This document shows positions 56,075 through 64,000 of a stretch of 64,000 bases of DNA, one piece after another. The stretch is from Tautonia plasticadhaerens (GTDB lineage: Bacteria > Planctomycetota > Planctomycetia > Isosphaerales > Isosphaeraceae). The position numbers and the translations under genes are program-made. Under the pieces are notes generated by a model. That model was not told where the DNA came from. It was given only the letters and a program-made list of their open reading frames with translations, and made no database searches. How positions within the stretch are numbered: the stretch's first letter is position 1; the number at the start of each line of letters is the position of its first letter. The stretch is from positions 6,820,001-6,884,000 of the forward strand of contig NZ_CP036426.1 of assembly GCF_007752535.1 (NCBI RefSeq). The letters are read 5' to 3'.

Positions 56075-58192
56075 ATGCCCACCGTCGCCCTGGCCAGCGA
56101 GTTCCTCGACGCCTTCGCCCGGCTGCCCAGGCCGCAGCAGCGGAAGGTCCGGGAGTTCACCGAGAAGTTCAAGGCCGACCCGACCTCCTTGGCCATCAAC
56201 TACGAGAAGCTCCACGGCGTCCGGGACGACAAGATTCGGACGGTGCGGATCGACAAGAAGTACCGGGCGGTGGTCCTCCACCCGGACCGGGGTGACGTGT
56301 ACGTCCTGGTCTGGGTGGACAACCACGACGAGGCGATGGCCTGGGCCGCCCGCAAGAGCTTCGAGGTCAACCCGGTGACCGGTGCCTTGCAGGTCGTCGG
56401 CGTCGAGGAGGTCGAGCGGGCGGCCCCGACCGACGACGGCGACGGCCCCGTCCTTGGCCTGTTCGCCGCCTACGACGACGACGTGCTGCTCTCCTTCGGC
56501 GTCCCGGCCGTGCTGCTGCCCTCGGTGCGGTCGGTCCGCTCGGTTCGGGAGCTGGTGAGCCTGGGCCGGCACCTGCCGGCCGAGGCCGACGAGGCTCTGC
56601 TCTGGCTGGCCGAGGGCATCCCGCCCCCCGAGGTGAGGGAGGCGGTCGCCGTCCCGGCCGGGGGGCGGGTCGATCCCGACGACCTGGCCGCCGCCCTGGA
56701 GCACCCCGACACGAGGCGTCGGTTCGTCACCATCCACTCCGACGACGAGCTGGCGGCGATGCTGGAGGCCCCGCTGGAGAAGTGGCGGGTCTTCCTCCAC
56801 CCCGGCCAGGAGAAGCTCGTCGGCAAGGCGTTCAACGGCCCGGCCCGAGTCCTCGGCGGTGCCGGCACGGGCAAGACGGTCGTGGCGATGCACCGGGCCA
56901 GGCACCTGGCGGCGAGGGTCTTCACCGACCCGAGCGACCGCATCCTGGTGACGACCTACACCGCCAACCTCGCCGAGAACATCGAGGCGACCCTGAAGAC
57001 CTTCTGCGGGCCGGAGCGGGAGCGGGTCGAGGTCGTCCACCTGCACGCCTGGGCCGTCCGCCTGCTGCGGTCGCACGGGGTCGAGGGCGAGATCGCCGGC
57101 CCCGAGGAGATCGAGCAGGGCTGGCAGGAGGCGATCACCACGACGGGCGTCCGGGACTTCGATACGGCGTTCCTGCGCAAGGAGTGGGAGGATGTGGTCC
57201 TGGCCGGCGGGATCGAGGACCGGGACGCCTACCTGAAGGTGGCCCGGCTGGGCCGGGGCAAGACGCTCTCCCGGCCCCAGCGGGGCCGGGCCTGGCAGGT
57301 CTTCGAGCGGTACAAGGAGTCCCTGGGGCGGCGAGGCTTGAGGGACTGGCTGACTGTGATCCGGGAGGCCCGCCGACTGCTGGAGTCGGGCCGGGCCAGG
57401 CCGGCGTACCGGTCCGTGATCGTGGACGAGGCCCAGGACTTCCACCCCGAGGAGTGGCGGCTGATCCGGTCGCTGGCCCCGGCGGGGCCGGATGACCTGT
57501 TCCTGGTCGGGGACGCCCACCAGCGGATCTACGGCCCGAAGGTCTCGCTGTCCCGCTGCGGGATATCCATCCGGGGCCGATCGGCCTGCCTGCGGATCAA
57601 CTACCGGACCACCGAGCAGATCCGGGCCTGGGCGATGGGCGTCCTGCGGGGTGTCGAGGCGGACGACCTGGACGAGGGGCGGGACGGCGAGCGGGGTTAC
57701 CGCTCGCTGCTCTCGGGGTCGGAGCCGGAGGTCCACCACTTCGGCGGCCGGGACGAGGAGCGGGAGTTCCTGGCGGCGACCCTCCGCAGCCTGGTCGAGG
57801 CTCGTCAGCCCGAGGAGGTCTGCCTGGTCGCCCGCACCAACTCGCTGATCCGCAACGAATACGCCCCGTTGCTGAAGAACCTCGGCATCCCGCACCAGAT
57901 CCTCGACCGGGGCCGGGAGCGTCCCGACGGTGGTATCCGGCTGGCGACGATGCACCGGGTCAAGGGCCTGGAGTTCCCGGTGATGGTACTGGCCGGTCTC
58001 TCCGCCCGGACGATGCCCCTGCGGGTCGCCTCCCTGGGCGACGACCCGACGGCCCTGGCCGACCACGGGGAGCGGGAGCGGTCGCTGCTGTTCGTGGCGG
58101 CGACCAGGGCGAGGGACCGCCTGATCGTGACCTCCTTCGGCACGCCGAGCCCCTTCCTGGGAGCGATGGCCGAGCCGGCACGGGAGTCCTAG
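56075..58192 (+). CDS. UvrD/Rep-type helicase with RelE-like N-terminal domain
   Basis: This 705-residue protein starts 7 bases after the giant helicase. Residues 1-95 (FLDAFARLPRPQQRKVREF, DKKYRAVVLHPDRGDVYVLV, WVDNHDEAMAWA) have the pattern of RelE/YoeB-fold toxins. A spacer region follows, then a superfamily 1 helicase: motif I LGGAGTGKTV near 262, VDEAQDFHPEEW near 450, NYRTTEQIR, MHRVKGLEFPVMVLAG and FVAATRARDRLIVTS. Whether the N-terminal domain still cleaves RNA is unknown; typical catalytic residues cannot be fixed by eye. Its spacing of 7 bases on both sides places it in one operon with the neighbouring helicase and nuclease genes. Confidence 0.85.
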   Translation: MPTVALASEFLDAFARLPRPQQRKVREFTEKFKADPTSLAINYEKLHGVRDDKIRTVRIDKKYRAVVLHPDRGDVYVLVWVDNHDEAMAWAARKSFEVNPVTGALQVVGVEEVERAAPTDDGDGPVLGLFAAYDDDVLLSFGVPAVLLPSVRSVRSVRELVSLGRHLPAEADEALLWLAEGIPPPEVREAVAVPAGGRVDPDDLAAALEHPDTRRRFVTIHSDDELAAMLEAPLEKWRVFLHPGQEKLVGKAFNGPARVLGGAGTGKTVVAMHRARHLAARVFTDPSDRILVTTYTANLAENIEATLKTFCGPERERVEVVHLHAWAVRLLRSHGVEGEIAGPEEIEQGWQEAITTTGVRDFDTAFLRKEWEDVVLAGGIEDRDAYLKVARLGRGKTLSRPQRGRAWQVFERYKESLGRRGLRDWLTVIREARRLLESGRARPAYRSVIVDEAQDFHPEEWRLIRSLAPAGPDDLFLVGDAHQRIYGPKVSLSRCGISIRGRSACLRINYRTTEQIRAWAMGVLRGVEADDLDEGRDGERGYRSLLSGSEPEVHHFGGRDEEREFLAATLRSLVEARQPEEVCLVARTNSLIRNEYAPLLKNLGIPHQILDRGRERPDGGIRLATMHRVKGLEFPVMVLAGLSARTMPLRVASLGDDPTALADHGERERSLLFVAATRARDRLIVTSFGTPSPFLGAMAEPARES

Positions 58193-58199
58193 AGCACTC

Positions 58200-59008
58200 A
58201 TGGCCTCCTCATCCACCACACTCCCGATCCTCGACCCCGGTCGTCCGCTCCGGCTGACCCCGACGGACGTGTCGCTGTTCGTCCGCCTGGAGCAGTGCGA
58301 GCGGTTCCTGCGGTTCCGCCTGGCCGAGCGGGCCGGGCAGGATTTCATGGAGCCCTACGGCGTTGTCCCCCAGCGGATCAGCCCGCTGCTCTCACGCTCG
58401 GGCCACACCTTCGAGAAGACCATCGAGGAGGCGCTGGCCCGGCGGTCCCGCACCGTCCACTACGCCGTCAAGTATGCCCTGGCGCACAATCGCCCCGAGA
58501 ACAACCGGGAGGTCGCCGGCGAGGCCCGCACCCTGCGGCCCGGCGAGGCGGTCCTGCTGTTCCAGCCCCGGTTGGAGGCCGAGGTGGAGGGCTGGCGACT
58601 GCGGGGCGACGTGGACCTGCTGAAGCTGGAACGGGACGGCGACGGCACCCTGCATGTCCTGCTCGCCGACCTGAAATCGACCGCCGAGGTCAAGGTCGAG
58701 CACCGCCTCCAGGTTGCCTTCTACCGGCTAATGGTGGAGCGGATCTTCCGTGACGACGGCATCGCCCACGAGCCGATCACCATGGGCGTCCTCTACCGCT
58801 CGCCCGCCGATCCCACTCCGGAGGAGCAGGTCGAGATCGAGCCCCGGCGTGACGCCGCCGAGGGGTCATTCGGGCTGGTGGAGGAGGCCCTGCTCGAAGT
58901 CGTGGCCGATCCCGATGCCTACGTCCAGGCAGCCTCCGATCTGGTCCTGGGGTCCGGTTCGACCGCCCGCCGGGTGGCCCAGGCCCCCTTCGAGGACTTG
59001 CCCTACTA
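58200..59008 (+). pseudogene. Cas4/Dna2-like nuclease-helicase, N-terminal part before the insertion
   Basis: From the ATG at 58200 about 270 residues encode a RecB/PD-(D/E)XK nuclease of the TM0106-like type. It has an early Cys in RLEQCERFLRF, GDVDLLKLE, the LADLKSTAEV (DxK) active-site motif and the HRLQVAFYRL QxxxY motif. It stops at DLPYY where the nested IS701/ISAzo13 insertion begins; the coding sequence resumes at 61757. The first Fe-S Cys is in this part and the other three (CDGCLYNEFC) in the second, so neither half can make the cluster alone. Confidence 0.8.
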
Positions 59009-60441
59009 CTACTCCGTTAGTTGCTCGGGAGGTGGGTCGACGAGTCCCCGGCAGTAGGGGCAGTCGTGCCGGCAGATCGGGGCCAGCAGGCGTTGCAGGG
59101 CCCGGCGGATCGACGGCAGCGTGATCACCGGACCTCGGCGCCCCCCCTTTTGCCCGGCCGGGGTCGACCCCGGCGGGCTCGCCGCTGCTCGAGTGCCAGG
59201 AAGCCGTAGGCCAGCATCACCAGGCAGGCGTGGTGGTGGAACCCGCGCCAGGAGCGGCCCTCGAAGTGGTCCAGCCCGAGTTCCTCCTTCATCTGCTGGT
59301 AGCCCTGCTCCACCGGCCAGCGGCTCCGCCACAGCCGCACTGCCCGCAGGCGGCTGGTGCCCGCCGGCAGGTCGCTGAAGGCGTACTTGAGCTTGCCGTC
59401 GGCCTGCTCCTCGATCAGCAGCCAGAGCGGCTCCTCGCCGGCACAGTCGCCGGTGGCCCAGCCGTGCCCCGGCCAGACCCGCAGCCAGGCGAAGCGGCCC
59501 GACATCGGGCCCTTCGTCCCTTCGCGCCAGGTGACCTTCCGCCGCGGCGTCCGCGAGGCCAGCTCCCTCAGGCTGACCGGCCGGGGGGATCCCTCGGCCA
59601 GGCGGGGCCGCTTCTGCGGGCGGCCGCCCGTCGCGGCCGTCGGCTCGATCCACCGGGGCTCCTCGGTGAAGACCACCAACTCGTCGGTGACGCCGACGAT
59701 ATAGTGCAGGCCACGCTCGGCCAGGCCGGCGCGGGACGGCCCGGAGACGCCGTAGCCGGCGTCGGCCAGCACCAGCTGCCCCGGCAGCCCCTCGCCACGG
59801 ACCCGGTCCAGCAGCTCCAAGGCGATCTGCCCCTTGGTCAGCATCCGCCGCTCCGGCTCGGGCACGCCCGCCCGGTCGAGGCGCGCCTCGTCCCCCAGCC
59901 AGCTCTCCGGCAGGTACAGCCGCAGGTCGAGCGGGCAGTGCCCCTTCGGGCTGACGTAGTGCACCGAGACGGCGCACTGGCAGTTGGCCTTCTTGCCCAG
60001 CGCGCCGCAGTGCTGACGCTGCACCCCGACGGAGTGCTTGCCCTGCTTGGGGAAGGTCGTGTCGTCGATGACGAAGATGCCGGCCGGGTCGGCGAAGCAC
60101 TCGGCCATGACGGCCCTGTAGCGCTTCCAGGCCGCCTGCTCGTCCCAGGGGCTCTGGCTGACGAACTGCTGCAGCGCCTGCTCGGGGTCCTTGACGGCCA
60201 GCTCGGGCGGCAGGGGGACGCGTCGGGAGAGCGGCTCGATGCTCTTGCGCTCGCCGTCGGTGATCAGGCCGCGGAGATAGACCGGGCACCAGCGGGCGGG
60301 CCGATCGAGGGCGAAGGCGTCGCGGAAGCGGGCGGCGTAGGCGTCGAGGCGTGAGAGGGCCTCGGGGTCGAGTTCGGGGGTGTAGGTCTTGCTCAGGGGA
60401 TTGAAAGGACAAAACTCTTCCGTATCCTGAGACCTTCGCAC
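59009..60441 (-). pseudogene. IS701-family transposase with a frameshift near its C-terminus
   Basis: The main frame (59125-60441) encodes the IS701 layout with VIDDTTFPKQGKHSVGVQRQ, LADAGYGVSGPSRAG and the Glu region PVEQGYQQMKEELGLDHFEGR. At a seven-C run (59141-59147; G7 on this strand) the family sequence moves to another frame that ends ITLPSIRRALQRLLAP, HDCPYCRGLV and PEQLTE-stop, with the stop in the terminal repeat. The catalytic core precedes the shift. The exact start is uncertain because the ISAzo13-type element sits immediately upstream; the usual family start may be a few codons inside. Confidence 0.75.
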
Positions 60442-60442
60442 C

Positions 60443-61735
60443 AGGAGATCAAGGAGATACGCAGATGCGGCCCAGCCCCGAGATGATCCCCGTCCTCATC
60501 GATGCCGCCAAGGCCCTCAAGGGCAGTCCGAAGCGAGTCTTCATGGCCAAGACCGTCGCAGCGATGGGGCGGGGTGGACAACGCTGGGCCCAGGAGCATC
60601 TCGGCTGGTGCCGGGAGACCATCCGCAAGGGCACGCACGAACTCCGCTCGGGCATGACCTGCGTGGACGCCTTCTCGGCCCGCCGTCGCAAGCCCGCCGA
60701 GGAGCACTTGCCCCGACTCCTCGATGACATCCGCAGCATCGCCGACGGGCAGAGCCAGGCCGACCCCAAGTTCCAGACCAAGGGGCTCTTCACCCGGATC
60801 AGTGCCGCCGAGGTCCGACGCCAGTTGATCGCCACGAAGGGCTACACCGACGAGGAGTTGCCCACCCAGCAGACCATCAACACCAAGCTGAACCTGCTGG
60901 GCTATCGCCTCTCCAGGGTGGCCAAGTGCCGCCCCCAAAAAGAGTCCCGCAGACCGATGCCATCTTCGATCAACTGAAGGCGGTCAACCCCGAGGCGGAT
61001 CGGGCCAGGGGCACCCTGCGGCTCTCGATCGACGCCAAGGCGACGGTGCATGTCGGCCCCTTCTCACGGCGGGGCCGGAGCCGGACCGGCACGAAGGCGG
61101 CGGATCACGACTTCAAGCCCGTGGCGACGCTGACCCCCTTCGGCATCTTCCTGCCCGAGCACGACGACCTGTGGCTGTACATGGCCCGGTCGAAGGTCAC
61201 CAGCGACTTCATCGCCGATCGCCTGGAGCAATGGTGGGAGGGCGTCCGCCTGCGGTTCCTGCGGGTCAAGACGCTGGTGATCAACCTGGACAACGGCCCG
61301 GAGAACCACAGCCGGCGGAGCCAGTTCCTCAAGCGGATCGTGGCCTTCGCCCGCAAGTATCGCCTGGTGGTGCAGTTGGCGTACTACCCGCCGTACCACA
61401 GCAAGTACAACCCGATCGAGCGGTGCTGGGGCGTGCTGGAGATGCACTGGAACGGGTCGCTGCTGGACTCGGTGGAGGCGGTGTTGGGATTCGCCCGATC
61501 GATGACCTGGAAGCGGAAGCACCCGGTGGTCAGCCTGGTGGAGACGACCTACGCCAAGGGGGTCAGGCTGAAGCCCGAGGAGATGGAGGCGTTGGAGGCC
61601 GAGGTGATCCGCCTGCCGTCGCTTGAGAAGTGGTTCGTGAAGATCCCTCGTAAGCGAGGCAGGCCACGGAAGACGTAGCTTCTTTCTGGTGCCTCATACC
61701 ACCTGGTACGAACAAGACCCCGGGGCTGGTTCGTA
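60443..61735 (+). mobile_element. ISAzo13-type element (approximate ends)
   Basis: It is inferred from its transposase and from the displaced IS701 5' end. Its termini cannot be placed precisely; GCACCAG occurs near both ends and may belong to its inverted repeats. Confidence 0.45.
60465..61678 (+). CDS. ISAzo13-family transposase in two frames
   Basis: Frame one (60465-60977) reads MIPVLIDAAKALKGSPKRVF, RRRKPAEEHLPRLLDDIRSI, TRISAAEVRRQLIATKGYTD and LLGYRLSRVAKCRPQK. At CCCCCAAAAAG near 60935-60945 a -1 shift enters the second frame, VPQTDAIFDQLKAVNPEAD. That frame contains LRLSIDAKATVHVG (Asp), LVINLDNGPENHSRR (Asp) and YHSKYNPIERCWG (Glu). The DDE residues are all present. The shift may be a programmed frameshift or a missing A. 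Confidence 0.75.
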
Positions 61736-61756
61736 GTGGCTAACGGAGTAGTACTA

Positions 61757-64000
61757 CTGCCTGTCCTACAAGTGCGACGGCTGCCTCTACAACGAATTCT
61801 GCCTGAAGTGGAGTGCGGAACACGAAGATCTGTCGCTGCTGCCGTACATGAGCGGGACCGAGAAGCTGGCCCTCCGCCGGGCGGGGATCACCACGGTCGA
61901 GTCGCTCGCCACGCTCAAGGACTTCGCCCCCTCGATCGGAGGAGTCGATCCCAGGGAACTCGTCCCGGCACCCGGTCGGGAGGCGCTGGTCCGGCAGCTC
62001 GCCGCCACCTGGCCGGTCGGCCCGAGGCTCGACGAACTCGTCCACCGGGCCAGGAGCTTCCGCCGCTCGGTCCGCAAGGACGGCACCCAGGCCCTCGGCC
62101 ACATCCCCGGCAAGGGGAGCAGCTCGCTGCCGGTGTCCCGGCCCGACGTGAACCCGAACCTCGTCCGCCTCTACCTCGACGCCCAGCACGACTACCTCGA
62201 AGGCCGGATCTACCTGCTCGGCGGCCTGGTCGTCGCCTGCTGGGACGGGGAGCCGATCGCCAGGCGGTCCGTCATCCGATGCACGGAAGGCCCCCCGAAC
62301 ACGGCGGCGAGCGAACGCCAACTCCTCGTCGAGTGGACCCGAGACCTGCTCCGGGCCGTCGTCGAGCTGGCCGTCCCCGACGAGCCGCAGGACGGCACGA
62401 AGACGGCCCCGATCCACCTCGTCTTCTTCGATCGTCACGAGCAGCGGATGCTCCTGGAGGCCCTCGCCCGCAACTTCCCGCCCATCCTGGAGGCCACCCC
62501 GCCGCTGTACGACTTCCTGACCCAGCTCGCCGCCTTCGACTCGCCGATCGCCAGCTACCTGGACGAGGAGATCCGCTCGTCCCGCAACTTCCCCATGACG
62601 TGCCAGTCGCTCCAGTCGGTCGCCACGTACCTCAAGTTCGACTGGAATCGGCCCGACCCGTACCGGCAACCGTTCCAGGCCCGGATGTTCGACTACCTGG
62701 GCAAGCTCGACATCGACGGGCAGACCGAATGGACCACCCGGCGTTCCCGGTTCGGCAGCTCGATCCCGCTGGAATACGCCTACGCCGCCTGGGGCGAGTT
62801 GCCGCTTCCCGGCGAGGGCAAGGGGGACGAGTTCGCCGACTTCCGGGCCGTGACGCCGGGGCTGTTGCGGGCCTTCCAAGGGCGGCGGCTGGAGGCCCTG
62901 GAGCACGTCGCCGACTCGATCCCCGGCAATCCCAACACGCAGAAGACGCCGTTCGTCCTGCCCGACCTGGCCCATTACGAGGACAAGGCCGACGACCTGG
63001 CCCACGCCCTGCACGAGTTCGTCACCATCGAACGGCACGTCGAGCTGGGCGACTGGAAACGCATCCGGCACGCCCCGCCCGAGCGGCGGGTGCTGATGGG
63101 CGAGACGCTGCTGGCCCGCTACTGCGAGGAGGACCAGGAGCCGGAGATCCGGGAGCGGGTCCGGGAGAACCTGGGGAAGTACCACAAGAAGCTGGAGTAC
63201 GAGGCGGCCTTCCGGGCGGCGCACCCGCACGCCGGCAAGGTCGAGCTGGACAAGGCCCGGCGAGACGAGACCCGCTGGTCGCCCGGCGGCCTGTGGGTCC
63301 GGCTCCGGCTCGAATCGACCGGCCTGGACTGCGACCTCGACGACGCCCTGGCCCTGACCACCCTCCGGGCCGGGGACCGGCTGGTCCTTTTCTCCCGCTG
63401 GGCGCTGGACGAGCGCCTGCCGGAGGCCGATCGTAAGCCGTTCACCCCGACGCCCAAGCAGATGCTCTACGGCGACCGGGTGGACCTGAAGAAGATCGTC
63501 ACCGCCAGGGACGAGGGGTCGAACCGCATCGTCTCCGGGGTCGTCGAGGTGGAGTTCGCCCCGCCGAGGTGGGGCGGGGCCGAGGGCTTCGTCTTCGGGT
63601 CGATCCCCCGTCCGCTGGAGGACGGCCAGCTCTGCACGCTCGACCACTGCCCGAACAGCTGGTACGGCTCCTGGTGCCGGCAGGTCGTCGATGGCCTGTG
63701 CGCCGGCGAGCCGAACGCCCTCCTCGACCGGCTGGAGGGCCGGCCCCCCGTCGCTGCGGCCCCGGCCTCGCTCCCCGGACAGGCCCGGTTCCTGGCGGGG
63801 CTCTATGCCTTCCACGCCGCCGACCTGCTCCACGATTTCGAGGAGAGCAAGCGGGCCTACATCGGGGCCTACGGGCGGACCCCGCTGTTGCTGGTCCAGG
63901 GGCCGCCCGGCACGGGCAAGTCGTATTCCACGGCCTTCGCCCTCTTCGCCCGCATCCAGGCGGCCATGGAGGAGGGGCGGGACTTCCGGGTCTTCGTCGG
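61757..64000 (+). pseudogene. Cas4/Dna2-like nuclease-helicase, part after the insertion (runs off the window)
   Basis: It continues the gene begun at 58200 with CLSYKCDGCLYNEFCLKWSA, which supplies three Cys of a Cas4/Dna2-type Fe-S cluster. A domain follows (LPYMSGTEKLALRRAGITTV helix-hairpin-helix-like; VFFDRHEQRMLLEALARNF), and then the SF1 helicase domain with Walker A VQGPPGTGKSYST near 63900. The frame remains open to the window end. With the insertion excised it would be one bifunctional nuclease-helicase of over 1000 residues; as it stands, the second part lacks a start. Functionally it fits a DNA-degrading effector of the island. Confidence 0.8.

Larger units (their letters stand above)
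59009..61751. mobile_element. Nested IS701 + ISAzo13-type insertion with TACTA target duplication
   Basis: The ends CTACTCCGTTAG (59009-59020) and CTAACGGAGTAG (61740-61751) are perfect inverted repeats. TACTA flanks both (59004-59008 and 61752-61756). The left end is the 3' end of the IS701 transposase, whose stop codon is in the repeat. The matching 5' end is 1.3 kb away from the transposase start because an ISAzo13-type element lies between. Removing 59009-61756 rejoins the host gene in frame as LPYYCLSYKCDGC. Confidence 0.8.

Noticed and set aside
46139-58192. Naming the island DISARM
   Set aside because: No separate DrmB and no DrmC phospholipase D protein are visible. The DUF1998-type domain is fused to the helicase, which is closer to DruE, and the other Druantia genes are also missing.
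61740-63833. 697-codon minus-strand and 566-codon plus-strand open frames in the nuclease-helicase region
   Set aside because: The real gene is in another plus-strand frame that runs off the window, with the Fe-S Cys motif and a Walker A motif.
1-64000. CRISPR arrays, rRNA and tRNA genes
   Set aside because: No regularly spaced direct repeats and no recognisable tRNA or rRNA sequence were found by reading. A covariance scan was not possible.

Overview
The window is about 68-70% G+C and reads as a planctomycete chromosome, most likely of the Isosphaeraceae type. The support is a DUF1559 prepilin-like protein, an extracellular beta-helix protein with the LEDRRLLS N-terminal motif, an ECF-type sigma factor coupled to a Ser/Thr kinase with WD40 repeats, large CRTAC1-like FG-GAP proteins with ASPIC/UnbV tails, a heptahaem cytochrome c, a TIGR03032 protein and many insertion sequences. 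The taxonomic placement is inference from family content.

Layout. 1-3.2 kb: two alkaline-phosphatase-superfamily phosphodiesterases and a broken sulfatase fragment. 3.2-8.1 kb: an IS5-like element beside an IS701-like element whose transposase gene is split by a 2.5 kb serine-recombinase element. 8.1-13.5 kb: WD40 debris, a sulfatase-like membrane protein, a membrane protein, a small lipoprotein and a DUF1559 protein. 14-22 kb: two CRTAC1-like paralogues around a heptahaem cytochrome c/TPR protein. 22.5-29.3 kb: a pile-up of insertion sequences, including two nearly identical inverted copies of an IS630 element that carries a nested IS110 element. 29.3-37.1 kb: a metalloprotease-like remnant, a GH140-like glycosidase, a Ski2-like helicase, an IS1182 element and a frameshifted tyrosine recombinase. 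37.2-43.2 kb: a sigma factor-kinase pair in decay. The sigma factor has TGA where a Trp is expected, and the kinase is split by a 213 bp element with terminal inverted repeats and a 10 bp target duplication. 43.7-46.1 kb: a TIGR03032 protein and a beta-helix protein fragment.

46.1-64.0 kb is the most interesting part: a same-strand, tightly spaced run that looks like an anti-phage island. It holds a large N6-type DNA methylase whose 5' end is lost and fused in frame to the beta-helix fragment, a DUF3990 (ADP-ribosyltransferase-fold) protein, a 2087-residue DEAH helicase with DUF1998-type and nuclease-like C-terminal regions (Druantia DruE/DISARM-like), a UvrD-type helicase with a RelE-like N-terminus, and a Cas4/Dna2-like nuclease-helicase. 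The last gene is interrupted by a nested IS701/ISAzo13 insertion, and exact removal with one copy of the 5 bp duplication restores its frame. The gene content does not match a complete textbook DISARM, BREX or Druantia locus.

Two themes recur. Mobile elements sit inside other mobile elements, often with precise, frame-restoring junctions. Many genes carry single-base frameshifts in short G or C runs, so real decay and sequencing error must be told apart before calling all of them pseudogenes.
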